Positions 31,560 to 38,862 of a stretch of 39,677 nt of DNA are shown here, piece after piece. Where the stretch lies: contig CAMCUD010000038.1 in assembly GCA_945878865.1 (NCBI GenBank), positions 1-39,677 of the forward strand, read 5' to 3'. The notes under the pieces were generated by a model, which ran no database searches, had not been told where the DNA came from, and worked only from the letters and a program-made list of their open reading frames with translations. How positions within the stretch are numbered: the first letter of the stretch is position 1; each line of letters begins with the position of its first letter. The translations under genes were made by a program, and so were the position numbers. Origin of the DNA: Bifidobacterium breve (GTDB taxonomy: Bacteria > Actinomycetota > Thermoleophilia > Solirubrobacterales > Solirubrobacteraceae).

Positions 31560-31948
31560 CGAACCCGAACATCAACCCGGCGCTGATGCCGCCGGGCGTG
31601 GGCGGGGTCGCACCCGTCAGCACGCCCCCGGCACCGCCCAAGACCAAGCCGACGAGCGGTCCCTCGTTCGGCGATGTCCTGGCCAAGGAGACGTCGTCGC
31701 TGCAGTTCAGCGGCCACGCCATCCAGCGGCTGCAGAAGCGGGGCATCGAGATGGATCCGCAGACCCTCCAGCGCCTCGAGGGCGGCGTCGCCCGCGCGGC
31801 GGGCAAGGGCTCGCGGGACTCGGTGGTCTTCGTCGACAACACGGCGTTCGTGGTGTCGGTGAAGAACAACACCGTCATCACCGCCATGGACCGCTCCAAC
31901 CTTCGTGAGCACGTCTTCACGAACATCGATTCCGCAGTGATCGCGTGA
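31556..31948 (+). CDS. Flagellar operon protein (TIGR02530-type)
   Basis: The 130-residue conserved protein is found between flgD and flgE in many Gram-positive flagellar clusters; its biochemical role is not established. The conserved part is LQFSGHAIQRLQKRGIEMDP (about 50-69), followed by RDSVVFVDNTAFVVSVKNNTVITAMDR (about 87-113), which matches the family pattern 'F-S-x-H-A-x-x-R-x-x-x-R-x-I'. The N-terminal 40 residues are Pro-rich. GTG start overlaps the flgD stop by 4 nt. Confidence 0.87.
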   Translation: MTNPNINPALMPPGVGGVAPVSTPPAPPKTKPTSGPSFGDVLAKETSSLQFSGHAIQRLQKRGIEMDPQTLQRLEGGVARAAGKGSRDSVVFVDNTAFVVSVKNNTVITAMDRSNLREHVFTNIDSAVIA

Positions 31949-31991
31949 TCGCCCAGGCACGGACGCCGACCCCAGACACCACCAACCCGAA

Positions 31992-32027
31992 TCCCGGCTG
32001 GACCTTCGTGGAGGCCGGGACCACGAA
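31992..32027 (+). promoter_or_regulatory. Two mutually exclusive hairpins over the flgE ribosome-binding region
   Basis: Hairpin A pairs TCCCGGC (31992-31998) with GCCGGGA (32014-32020). Hairpin B pairs TTCGTGG (32005-32011) with CCACGAA (32021-32027). The two cannot form together, and B covers the start of the AAAGGA ribosome-binding site (32026-32031). Confidence 0.4.
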
Positions 32028-32042
32028 AGGACTGATGCCCGA

Positions 32043-32951
32043 ATGATGCGTGGCATGTACTCGGCGATCAGCGGTCTGAAGACCCATCAGATCATGCTGG
32101 ACGTCACCGCGAACGACCTCGCCAACGTCAACACGGTCGGCTTCAAGGCCAGCCGCGCGACGTTCCGCGACGCGCTCGCCCAGACCCAGCGCGCCGGCTC
32201 GGCGTCCAACGCGGCCTCCGGCGGCTACAACGCGGCGCAGGTCGGCCTCGGCGTGACGCTCGGCTCGATCGACAACCTCGTGAGCTCCGGCGCGTTCCAG
32301 TCGACGGGCTCGGCGCTCGACGTCGCCATCCAGGGCGACGGCTGGTTCCGCGTCGGCCAGGGCACGCCGACCGCGGGCTCGCCGGACACCGGCACGCCGG
32401 CCGTCAACGCGATGAACTACACGCGGGCGGGCAACTTCACCCGCAACGACCAGGGCTACATGATCACCCAGGACGGCTACTACGTCATGGGCAAGGTCGG
32501 CCCGGACAACGACGGCGACGGCGGCACGACGGTGGCGGACTGCTACATCTTCCTGCCGCCGGGCGCGACGGACGTCGGCGTCGGCGCGGACGGCGCGGTC
32601 AGCTTCGTGCCGCCGGCGGGCTACACCCAGCCCGGCGTCCTGCCCCCGATCGGGGCCGACGGCCGCGCGATCGCCGGCTACATCTCCGTGGCGAAGTTCG
32701 GCAACGAGGCCGGCCTGCAGCGCGTGACGTCGAACCGCTGGTCCAGCACCCCGCAGACCGGCGGCGAGGTCGCGGGCACCCCCGGCAACGCCTACGGCCA
32801 GACGATCGGCGGCGTGCTCGAGATGTCGAACGTCGACATGGCGAGCGAGTTCACGAACATGATCACCGCGCAGCGCGGCTTCCAGGCCAACTCGCGCGTG
32901 ATCAGCACCTCCGACGAGATGCTCCAGGATCTCGTCAACCTCAAGCGGTAG
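32043..32951 (+). CDS. flgE: Flagellar hook protein FlgE
   Basis: FlgE polymerises to form the hook. The 302-residue protein begins MRGMYSAISGLKTHQIMLDV, followed by TANDLANVNTVGFKASRATF, the hook/rod signature. It ends with the partner helix MASEFTNMITAQRGFQANSRVISTSDEMLQDLV. The position after flgD and the 'FQSTGSALDVAIQGDGWF' block support FlgE over FlgG. At 302 residues it lacks the large outer domains of enterobacterial FlgE (about 400). ATG at 32043 or 32046 is possible. It is preceded by a 94-nt leader with alternative hairpins. Confidence 0.9.
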   Translation: MMRGMYSAISGLKTHQIMLDVTANDLANVNTVGFKASRATFRDALAQTQRAGSASNAASGGYNAAQVGLGVTLGSIDNLVSSGAFQSTGSALDVAIQGDGWFRVGQGTPTAGSPDTGTPAVNAMNYTRAGNFTRNDQGYMITQDGYYVMGKVGPDNDGDGGTTVADCYIFLPPGATDVGVGADGAVSFVPPAGYTQPGVLPPIGADGRAIAGYISVAKFGNEAGLQRVTSNRWSSTPQTGGEVAGTPGNAYGQTIGGVLEMSNVDMASEFTNMITAQRGFQANSRVISTSDEMLQDLVNLKR

Positions 32952-32978
32952 GCCCCGCCCCCCGCCCCCCGCCGTTCC

Positions 32979-33011
32979 GCGCCCCCGTCGACTCGCCGTC
33001 GTCGGGGGCGC
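32979..33011 (+). terminator. Stem-loop between flgE and flbD
   Basis: Arms GCGCCCCCG (32979-32987) and CGGGGGCGC (33003-33011) form a 9-bp stem. Inside the loop CGAC (32989-32992) pairs with GTCG (32998-33001). A terminator-like structure 28 nt after flgE, without a T-run. Confidence 0.5.
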
Positions 33012-33034
33012 ACGGCATCATGCCCCCTGCGTCC

Positions 33035-33292
33035 ATGATCGAGCTCCACCGCATCGGCCAGTCCGGCGAGCCCTTCTCGCTGAACCCCGCGCTCGTCGTC
33101 AGCATCGAGGCGCACCCCGACACGACGCTCCTGCTCGCGACCGGCGCGCGACTCGTCGTCGCAGAGCCGCCGGAGCGCGTCGTCGAGCTCATCAACGCCT
33201 GGCACGCGGAGGTCGCGACGGCCGCCATGCGGGCGTACGTGGCGAAGACGGGCGACGCCGGGGAACTCCCGGACGCCCCCCAATCTGAGTAG
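33035..33292 (+). CDS. flbD: FlbD family flagellar protein
   Basis: The 85-residue protein matches the FlbD (small, not the transcription factor of the same name) family found after flgE in Gram-positive clusters: MIELHRIGQSGEPFSLNPALVVSIEAHPDTTLLLATGARLVVAE (1-44). It probably affects motor or stator function, but its role is not settled. An in-frame start 5 codons upstream is possible; the family starts at MIELHR. No strong ribosome-binding site. Confidence 0.88.
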   Translation: MIELHRIGQSGEPFSLNPALVVSIEAHPDTTLLLATGARLVVAEPPERVVELINAWHAEVATAAMRAYVAKTGDAGELPDAPQSE

Positions 33293-33293
33293 G

Positions 33294-33318
33294 CCGGGCG
33301 GCCCGCCCGTCCGCCCGG
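33294..33318 (+). terminator. GC-rich stem-loop after flbD
   Basis: Arms CCGGGCGG (33294-33301) and CCGCCCGG (33311-33318), 9-nt loop, starting 1 nt after the flbD stop and before the cheW promoter. Likely separates hook and chemotaxis transcripts; no T-run. Confidence 0.5.
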
Positions 33319-33329
33319 GGCGCGCTGGC

Positions 33330-33356
33330 TCAACTTCTCCGCCACGGGTCCGATCA
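33330..33356 (+). promoter_or_regulatory. Sigma-28-type promoter of the cheW-fliM operon
   Basis: TCAAC (33330-33334), 14 nt, TCCGATCA (33349-33356), 37 nt before the cheW ATG. Same spacing as the other flagellar promoters. Confidence 0.68.
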
Positions 33357-33393
33357 GGGGAGTGTCAGCCCCAGTCCGGTCCCAGGAGGCCGC

Positions 33394-33846
33394 ATGTCCG
33401 ACTCCGAATCCCGGCAGCTCGTGGTCTTCGCGCTTGGGCGCGAGGAGTACGCCCTGCCGATCAGCCACGTCCACGAGATCATCCGCTACACCGAGCCGCG
33501 TTTCGTCGCCTCGCGTGAGGAGTGGACGCGGGGCGTGATCAGCCTGCGCGGCAAGATCATCCCCGTTCACGATCTGGCGGTCCGCCTCGGCCTTGAGGGC
33601 AACGAGCGCGAAGAGGGCGCCGGGAAGATCGTGATCGTCGAGAGCGGCGCCGAGATGGTCGGGGTCATCGTCGACGAGGTCGAGGAGGTCATCGTCCTGG
33701 AGTCCGAGCAGATCGAGCCGGCGCCGGGCAGCAATGACGGCGCGGTGATGGGTGTCGGCAAGGTCGACGACCGTCTCATCGTGCTCCTCGAGCCGTCGGG
33801 CCTCTTCGGCTCCGAGTCGGCCGTCGAGCTGACCGAGGCCGCGTAG
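33394..33846 (+). CDS. cheW: Chemotaxis coupling protein CheW
   Basis: CheW links chemoreceptors to the CheA kinase. The 150-residue single-domain protein has the family start QLVVFALGREEYALPISHVHEIIRY (8-32), RGVISLRGKIIPVHDLAVRLGL (46-67) and IVESGAEMVGVIVDEVEEVI. Good AGGAGG ribosome-binding site. First gene of the chemotaxis operon. Confidence 0.96.
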   Translation: MSDSESRQLVVFALGREEYALPISHVHEIIRYTEPRFVASREEWTRGVISLRGKIIPVHDLAVRLGLEGNEREEGAGKIVIVESGAEMVGVIVDEVEEVIVLESEQIEPAPGSNDGAVMGVGKVDDRLIVLLEPSGLFGSESAVELTEAA

Positions 33847-33848
33847 CG

Positions 33849-34925
33849 ATGCCGGCGACCACCAGAGGCACCGTTGTGGTCGCCGACGATTCGCGCCTCA
33901 TGCGCCGCGTGCTGTCGCAGACCCTCCGCGACTCCGGCTACGACGTGGTCGGAGAGGCGGAGGACGGCGACGCCGCGCTGCAGCTGTGCCGTTCAGCCAA
34001 GCCGGACGTCATGACGCTCGACCTGGCGATGCCCGGGCTCGACGGCATGGGCGTCCTGCGCACGCTGCGACGTGACGGCCTGGACATCCCGGTGGTCGTC
34101 GTCAGCGCGTTCAGCCCCGCGCACGGCGCGCGCGCCGTCGACGCACTCGCCGAGGGCGCGTTCGACCTCATCGAGAAGCCGAAGGTCGGCGAGACCCTCT
34201 CGGACTTCGGGCGCCAGCTCGACGAGAAGGTCTTCGCCGCCGCGGGCCGCAGCAAGCTGCGCCGCCGTCCCACCCCCGCCGCGCCCCGGCCCCGCGTGGC
34301 CGGTGCTCCGCCCGTCCCGCGCCGCGTGTCGCATCCGCGTCCCGCGCGCCGGGGCACGGGCCGCCCGCCGGTCGTGGTCATCGCCACGTCCACCGGGGGA
34401 CCGCGGGCCCTGGCGCAGCTCATGCCGAAGCTGCCCTCGCCGCTCGGCGCGGGCGTCCTCATGGTCCAGCACATGCCGCCCGGATTCACCGGGTCCCTGG
34501 CGCAGCGGCTGGACAACGACAGCCCGCTGCACATCGTCGAGGCGCAGGGCGGTGAGCGCATCGAGCCCGGGCTCGCGCTGCTGGCGCCCGGCGGCTCCCA
34601 TCTGCATCTCGCCGACGCGCGGTCCGTCCGCCTCGGCGACGGCGATCCGGTCGGGGGGCTGCGCCCGCGCGCGGACCTCACGATCCAGGACGTCGTCGAC
34701 CGCCACGGCGGCGACGTGCTCCTCGTGGTCCTCACCGGGATGGGCAACGACGGCCTCGCCGGCGCGCGCGCCGTGAAGGCCGCCGGCGGCCGCATCCTCG
34801 TCGAGGCCGAGGAGACCTGCGCCGTCTACGGCATGCCGCGCGCCGTCGCGGACGCCGGTCTGGCCGACGCCGTGCTCCCACTCCATGACCTGCCCGCTGC
34901 CATCGTCGAGGAGGTCTCCCGATGA
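33849..34925 (+). CDS. cheB: Chemotaxis response regulator methylesterase CheB
   Basis: CheB removes methyl groups from (or deamidates) chemoreceptors and is activated by phosphorylation from CheA. The 358-residue protein has a receiver domain (about 8-125) with acidic pair D13/D14, phosphoacceptor D58 (VMTLDLA) and K111 (EKPK). A basic Pro/Arg-rich linker (about 135-170) precedes the esterase domain with catalytic residues S181 (ATSTGGPR), H208 (QHMPPGF) and D301 (GMGNDG). Start 2 nt after the cheW stop; stop overlaps cheR by 4 nt. Confidence 0.97.
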   Translation: MPATTRGTVVVADDSRLMRRVLSQTLRDSGYDVVGEAEDGDAALQLCRSAKPDVMTLDLAMPGLDGMGVLRTLRRDGLDIPVVVVSAFSPAHGARAVDALAEGAFDLIEKPKVGETLSDFGRQLDEKVFAAAGRSKLRRRPTPAAPRPRVAGAPPVPRRVSHPRPARRGTGRPPVVVIATSTGGPRALAQLMPKLPSPLGAGVLMVQHMPPGFTGSLAQRLDNDSPLHIVEAQGGERIEPGLALLAPGGSHLHLADARSVRLGDGDPVGGLRPRADLTIQDVVDRHGGDVLLVVLTGMGNDGLAGARAVKAAGGRILVEAEETCAVYGMPRAVADAGLADAVLPLHDLPAAIVEEVSR

Positions 34926-35731
34926 GCTTTGCCGCCCGCCCGTCGCAGTCCGACGCCGGAGACGACTACCTCGTCTTCATCGCCGGCCTGAAGCAGTTGT
35001 GGCCCGTCGACCTGACGCAGTACCGCCGGGGCCAGATGGAGCGCCGCATCCGCTCGTTCGCAGGGCGGCGTGGCATCACGAACCTCCCGGACTACCTGCC
35101 GATGCTCAAGGCCGATCAGGACGAGCTGCACCGGTTCCTCGACCACGTCACGATCAACGTGTCGCAGCTGTGGCGCCACCCCGAGCAGTGGAAGGCGCTC
35201 AGCGAGGAGATCGTGCCTGAGCTCGTCGCCGGCACGAACCGCCTGCGCGCCTGGTCAGCCGGCTGCTCCTACGGCGCCGAGGCGTACACGCTCTCCGCCG
35301 TCGTGCGGCAGGCTGCGCCGAAGGCCAAGGTGCAGATCACCGGCACCGACGTCGACCGCCGCATCATCGACCGCGCGAAGCAGGGCCGCTTCACCGACGC
35401 CGACGCCCGCGAGGCGCCGCGCGACCAGATGGAGAAGTGGTTCGAGCACGAGGGCGACATGTGGATCGCCAAGCCCGAGCTGCGCTTCGGCATGAACTTC
35501 GAGCTCGGCGACCTGCTGCACATGTCCGTTCCGGCGGGGTCCTACGACCTGATCATGTGCCGCAACGTCGTCATCTACTTCAACGAGGACGTGCGGGACT
35601 CCCTGCACGGACGGCTGGCCGCCGCGTTGCGTCCCGGCGGCTACCTCGTGATCGGCGCCACCGAGCGTGTCGCCGCCCCCGGGCCGATCGGCCTGCAGCC
35701 CACGCATCCCTTCATCTACCGCAAGGCGTAG
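34922..35731 (+). CDS. cheR: Chemoreceptor methyltransferase CheR
   Basis: CheR transfers methyl groups from S-adenosylmethionine to receptor glutamates. The 269-residue protein has an N-terminal helical domain (YRRGQMERRIRSFAGRRGI, about 36-54) and a Rossmann domain with the SAM-binding motif AWSAGCSYGAEAYTLS (about 107-122). IMCRNVVIYFNEDVR (about 212-226) is the CheR signature. Overlaps cheB by 4 nt. Confidence 0.96.
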   Translation: MSFAARPSQSDAGDDYLVFIAGLKQLWPVDLTQYRRGQMERRIRSFAGRRGITNLPDYLPMLKADQDELHRFLDHVTINVSQLWRHPEQWKALSEEIVPELVAGTNRLRAWSAGCSYGAEAYTLSAVVRQAAPKAKVQITGTDVDRRIIDRAKQGRFTDADAREAPRDQMEKWFEHEGDMWIAKPELRFGMNFELGDLLHMSVPAGSYDLIMCRNVVIYFNEDVRDSLHGRLAAALRPGGYLVIGATERVAAPGPIGLQPTHPFIYRKA

Positions 35732-35733
35732 GA

Positions 35734-37797
35734 ATGGACACCTCCGAGTATCTCCCCATGTTCCTCGCGGAGTCCCGCGAGCATCTCCAAGAGCTGAACC
35801 TCGCCGTCCTCAAGATCGAGGAGAACCCCGAGGACAAGGAGAAGATCGACGAGATCTTCCGCGTCGCGCACTCGATGAAGGGCATGAGCGCGACGATGGG
35901 CTTCGCCAAGATGGCGGAGCTCACGCACAAGATGGAGGACGTCTTCGAGCTCCTGCGCCAGCGGCGCGGCGGGCTGTCGCGCGAGGCGATCGACGCGGTG
36001 CTGGCGTGCCTCGACATGCTCGAGGGCGCCGTCGCCGAGATCGACGAGCACGGCGAGGAGCGCCTCGACCCGACGGACCTCATCGCCCGGCTCGACGCGC
36101 TCGTCCACGAGCGCACGCCGGAGCAGAAGGCCGTCAAGCTCGGCGGCGTCGCGCCCGACCCGGCGGAGCTCGTCCGCCTGGCCGCCGGCCGTCCGGTCTT
36201 CCACGTCGCCGCGCGCCTGAACGAGGACGTCTCGATGCCCTCGGTCCGCGCCTTCATGGTGATCGGCGCGTGCACGAACCTCGGCGACGTCCTCGTGTCC
36301 CTCCCGGGCGAGGACCTCCTCGAGCAGTTCCAGGGCGACATCGTCGAGGCCTGGGTCGTCGACGCCGACATGGACGCGCTGCGCAACGCGGTGACCGAGG
36401 TCGAGGAGATCTCCGCCGTCGAGGTCAGCGAGGTGGATGTCGAGCAGCTCATGATCGAGCCGTCCGAGGACGAGGAGCCCCACGTCGAGCACGAGGAGCC
36501 CGTCGCCGAGGCGACCGATGCGCCGGTCGCGCAGGCCGCGGCCGCCGAGTCCAAGCCCAAGAGCGGCTCGGCCGCGGCCAAGACGGTCCGCGTCGACGCC
36601 GAGCGCCTCGACCAGCTCATGCACTACATGGCCGAGGTCGTCGTGCACCGCACGCAGCTCGAGGCGTTGGTCGCCGACGCCGATCACCCGGGCCTGGCCA
36701 CCGCGATGCAGGAGCTGACGCGCAGCTCGCAGTCCCTGCAGACGATGGTCATGCAGGTCCGGATGATCCCGGTCGAGGCGGTGTTCCTGCGCTTCCCGCG
36801 TCTGGTGCGCGACCTGTCGAGCAAGCTCGGCAAGGACGTCACCCTCGTCCTCGAGGGGCAGGAGACCGAGCTGGACCGCACCGTCGTCGACGCGCTCGGC
36901 GACCCGCTCGTCCACCTCATCCGCAACAGCGTCGACCACGGCTTCGAGTCGCCCGAGGAGCGGCTGCGCCTGGGCAAGCCCGAGAACGGAACGCTCCAGG
37001 TCGCCGCACGCCCGACCGGCGGCGGCATCGTGATCGTCGTCAAGGACGACGGCCGCGGCGTCGACCCCAAGCGCGTCGCCGCCGTCGCGGTCAAGCGCGG
37101 GCTCATCAGCGCTGAGGAGGCCGACCAGGTCGACGTCCCCCGCGCGATCGAGCTGCTCTTCAGCGCCGGGTTCTCCACCGCCGAGAAGGCGACGGACGTC
37201 TCCGGCCGCGGCGTCGGCATGGACGCGGTGCGCAACCGCATCCGCGAGCTCGGCGGCGACGTCATCATGGACTCGGTCCCCGGCCAGGGCACCACCACCG
37301 AGATCCGCCTTCCCCTGTCGCTGGCCATCACCTCGGCGCTGCTCGTCGAGGCGGGGGACAGCACGTACGCGGTCGCGATCGACCGCATCGAGCGCACGGT
37401 CCGCGTCGAGGACTGGACCGTGCGAGGCGTCGCCGGCCGGCCGATGCTCGTCATGGGTGAGGAGGTGAGCCCGCTCATCGACGCGGGCTCCGCGCTCGCC
37501 GGGCGGGACGACGCCGCCGCCGAGAAGCCGTACGCCGTGCTCGTCAGCTCCCAGCAGGGCCGCACGATCGCGCTGGCGGTCGACGGCCTGCTCGGGCAGC
37601 GCGAGCTCGTGTGCCGCAGCCTGCCGCCCGAGGTGGGCGAGGACGTGCCGGTCGCCGCGGCGGCCGTGTTGAGCAGTGGAGAGATTGCCCTCGTCGTGGA
37701 CGTCGACGGGCTCACCAGGGAACACGACCGCGCCGCTCGGGACGAGATGGCGCCCTCCGAGGAGAACGATGGCGAACTACACCGAACAGCAGCTTGA
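35734..37797 (+). CDS. cheA: Chemotaxis histidine kinase CheA
   Basis: CheA autophosphorylates in response to receptors and passes phosphate to CheY and CheB. The 687-residue protein has all five domains. P1 has phospho-His H46 (VAHSMKG). P2 is a response-regulator-docking domain (about 150-245) followed by an acidic Glu/Val linker. P3 is the dimerisation domain (about 285-350). The P4 kinase has N-box HLIRNSVDHGFE, DDGRGVD and GRGVGMDAV. P5 is CheW-like (about 535-670). ATG 2 nt after cheR. Its 3' end overlaps cheC by 29 nt. Confidence 0.97.
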   Translation: MDTSEYLPMFLAESREHLQELNLAVLKIEENPEDKEKIDEIFRVAHSMKGMSATMGFAKMAELTHKMEDVFELLRQRRGGLSREAIDAVLACLDMLEGAVAEIDEHGEERLDPTDLIARLDALVHERTPEQKAVKLGGVAPDPAELVRLAAGRPVFHVAARLNEDVSMPSVRAFMVIGACTNLGDVLVSLPGEDLLEQFQGDIVEAWVVDADMDALRNAVTEVEEISAVEVSEVDVEQLMIEPSEDEEPHVEHEEPVAEATDAPVAQAAAAESKPKSGSAAAKTVRVDAERLDQLMHYMAEVVVHRTQLEALVADADHPGLATAMQELTRSSQSLQTMVMQVRMIPVEAVFLRFPRLVRDLSSKLGKDVTLVLEGQETELDRTVVDALGDPLVHLIRNSVDHGFESPEERLRLGKPENGTLQVAARPTGGGIVIVVKDDGRGVDPKRVAAVAVKRGLISAEEADQVDVPRAIELLFSAGFSTAEKATDVSGRGVGMDAVRNRIRELGGDVIMDSVPGQGTTTEIRLPLSLAITSALLVEAGDSTYAVAIDRIERTVRVEDWTVRGVAGRPMLVMGEEVSPLIDAGSALAGRDDAAAEKPYAVLVSSQQGRTIALAVDGLLGQRELVCRSLPPEVGEDVPVAAAAVLSSGEIALVVDVDGLTREHDRAARDEMAPSEENDGELHRTAA

Positions 37798-38353
37798 CGC
37801 GCTGGGCGAGCTGGCGAACATCGGGTCGGGCACGGCGTGCACTGCGCTGGCCCAGATGCTCGGCCGGCCCGTCGACATCAAGGTTCCCAAGGTCGTCGCG
37901 CTGCCGCTGGCCGACGCCATCGACGCCGTCGGCGCGGCGGAAGAGCCGCGCACCGCGGTGAAGCTCGACATCTTCGGTGACCTCGACGGCACCGTGCTGC
38001 TGGTCTTCCCGCTGGACGACGCCGCGACGCTGTGCGGGATGCTCGGCGTCGAGCCGGACTCCGAGGTCGGCCTCTCGGCGCTCGGCGAGATCGGCAACAT
38101 CCTTGGCACGTCCTACGTCAACGCGCTCGGACAGATGATCGGGATGGAGGTTGAGCCGCATCCGCCGATTACCACGACTGACATGCTCGGCGCGATCGTC
38201 TCCACCGTGCTCCTCGAGCGCGACGAGGTCGGTGACACGGCTCTGCTTCTCGACTCCGCGATGTTCGTGGAGGGCGAGCAGTGTGAGCTGTCGTTCCTGC
38301 TCGTGCCCAGCGCCAACGGCGTGGCCGACCTGCTCGGCCGCCTGGGGATGTAA
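37769..38353 (+). CDS. cheC: CheY-P phosphatase CheC (two active sites)
   Basis: CheC dephosphorylates CheY-P and interacts with CheD. The 194-residue protein carries two copies of the D/S-x3-E-x2-N phosphatase motif: D10/E14/N17 (LDALGELAN) and S103/E107/N110 (LSALGEIGN). It is therefore an active CheC-class protein, not the inactive type. It begins inside the end of cheA and is followed by cheD after 8 nt. Confidence 0.93.
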   Translation: MANYTEQQLDALGELANIGSGTACTALAQMLGRPVDIKVPKVVALPLADAIDAVGAAEEPRTAVKLDIFGDLDGTVLLVFPLDDAATLCGMLGVEPDSEVGLSALGEIGNILGTSYVNALGQMIGMEVEPHPPITTTDMLGAIVSTVLLERDEVGDTALLLDSAMFVEGEQCELSFLLVPSANGVADLLGRLGM

Positions 38354-38361
38354 GAGGAGCG

Positions 38362-38862
38362 ATGGGCGAAACCCCTGTCAGGATCGGCGAGCTGATCGCC
38401 ACGCGGGACCCGGATGAGGTGCTGATCTCCGTGGGTCTCGGGTCATGCATCGGCCTGGCGATGATCGACCGCGCCCGCGGCATCGCGGGCCTCGCGCACG
38501 TCATGCTGCCGCAGTCGCCGAACGGCGCCGGTCCGCTGCCGGGCCGCTACGCCGACCACGCCGTGCCGACGCTGCTCGACCGGATGGTCGCGCTGGGTGC
38601 GTCGCGGGCGGCGATCGAGGTCGGCATGGCCGGCGGCGCCCAGATGTTCGGGGGCAGCAGCTCGATCGAGGTCGGCAAGCGCAACGCGGAGGCCGTCACG
38701 TCGGCCCTCGGCGAGGCGCGCCTGCGCATCAAGGCTTCGGCGACGGGCGGCGAGAAGGGCCGCACCGTGAAGGTGCTCGCCGCGCAGGGCGTGATGATCG
38801 TCCGTGAGGTCGCCTCGGAGGAGGTCGTCCTCATCGGTGACCTCGTGGGGGCCGCGCGATGA
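38362..38862 (+). CDS. cheD: Chemoreceptor glutamine deamidase CheD
   Basis: CheD deamidates receptor glutamines and binds CheC. The 166-residue protein shows the catalytic Cys (LGSCIGLAM, C29) and His (GLAHVMLP, H46), with the family strand EVGMAGGAQMFGG (about 87-99). Ribosome-binding site AGAGGAG upstream. The cheC-cheD pair is typical of Bacillus/Thermotoga-type chemotaxis. Stop overlaps fliM by 4 nt. Confidence 0.95.
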   Translation: MGETPVRIGELIATRDPDEVLISVGLGSCIGLAMIDRARGIAGLAHVMLPQSPNGAGPLPGRYADHAVPTLLDRMVALGASRAAIEVGMAGGAQMFGGSSSIEVGKRNAEAVTSALGEARLRIKASATGGEKGRTVKVLAAQGVMIVREVASEEVVLIGDLVGAAR

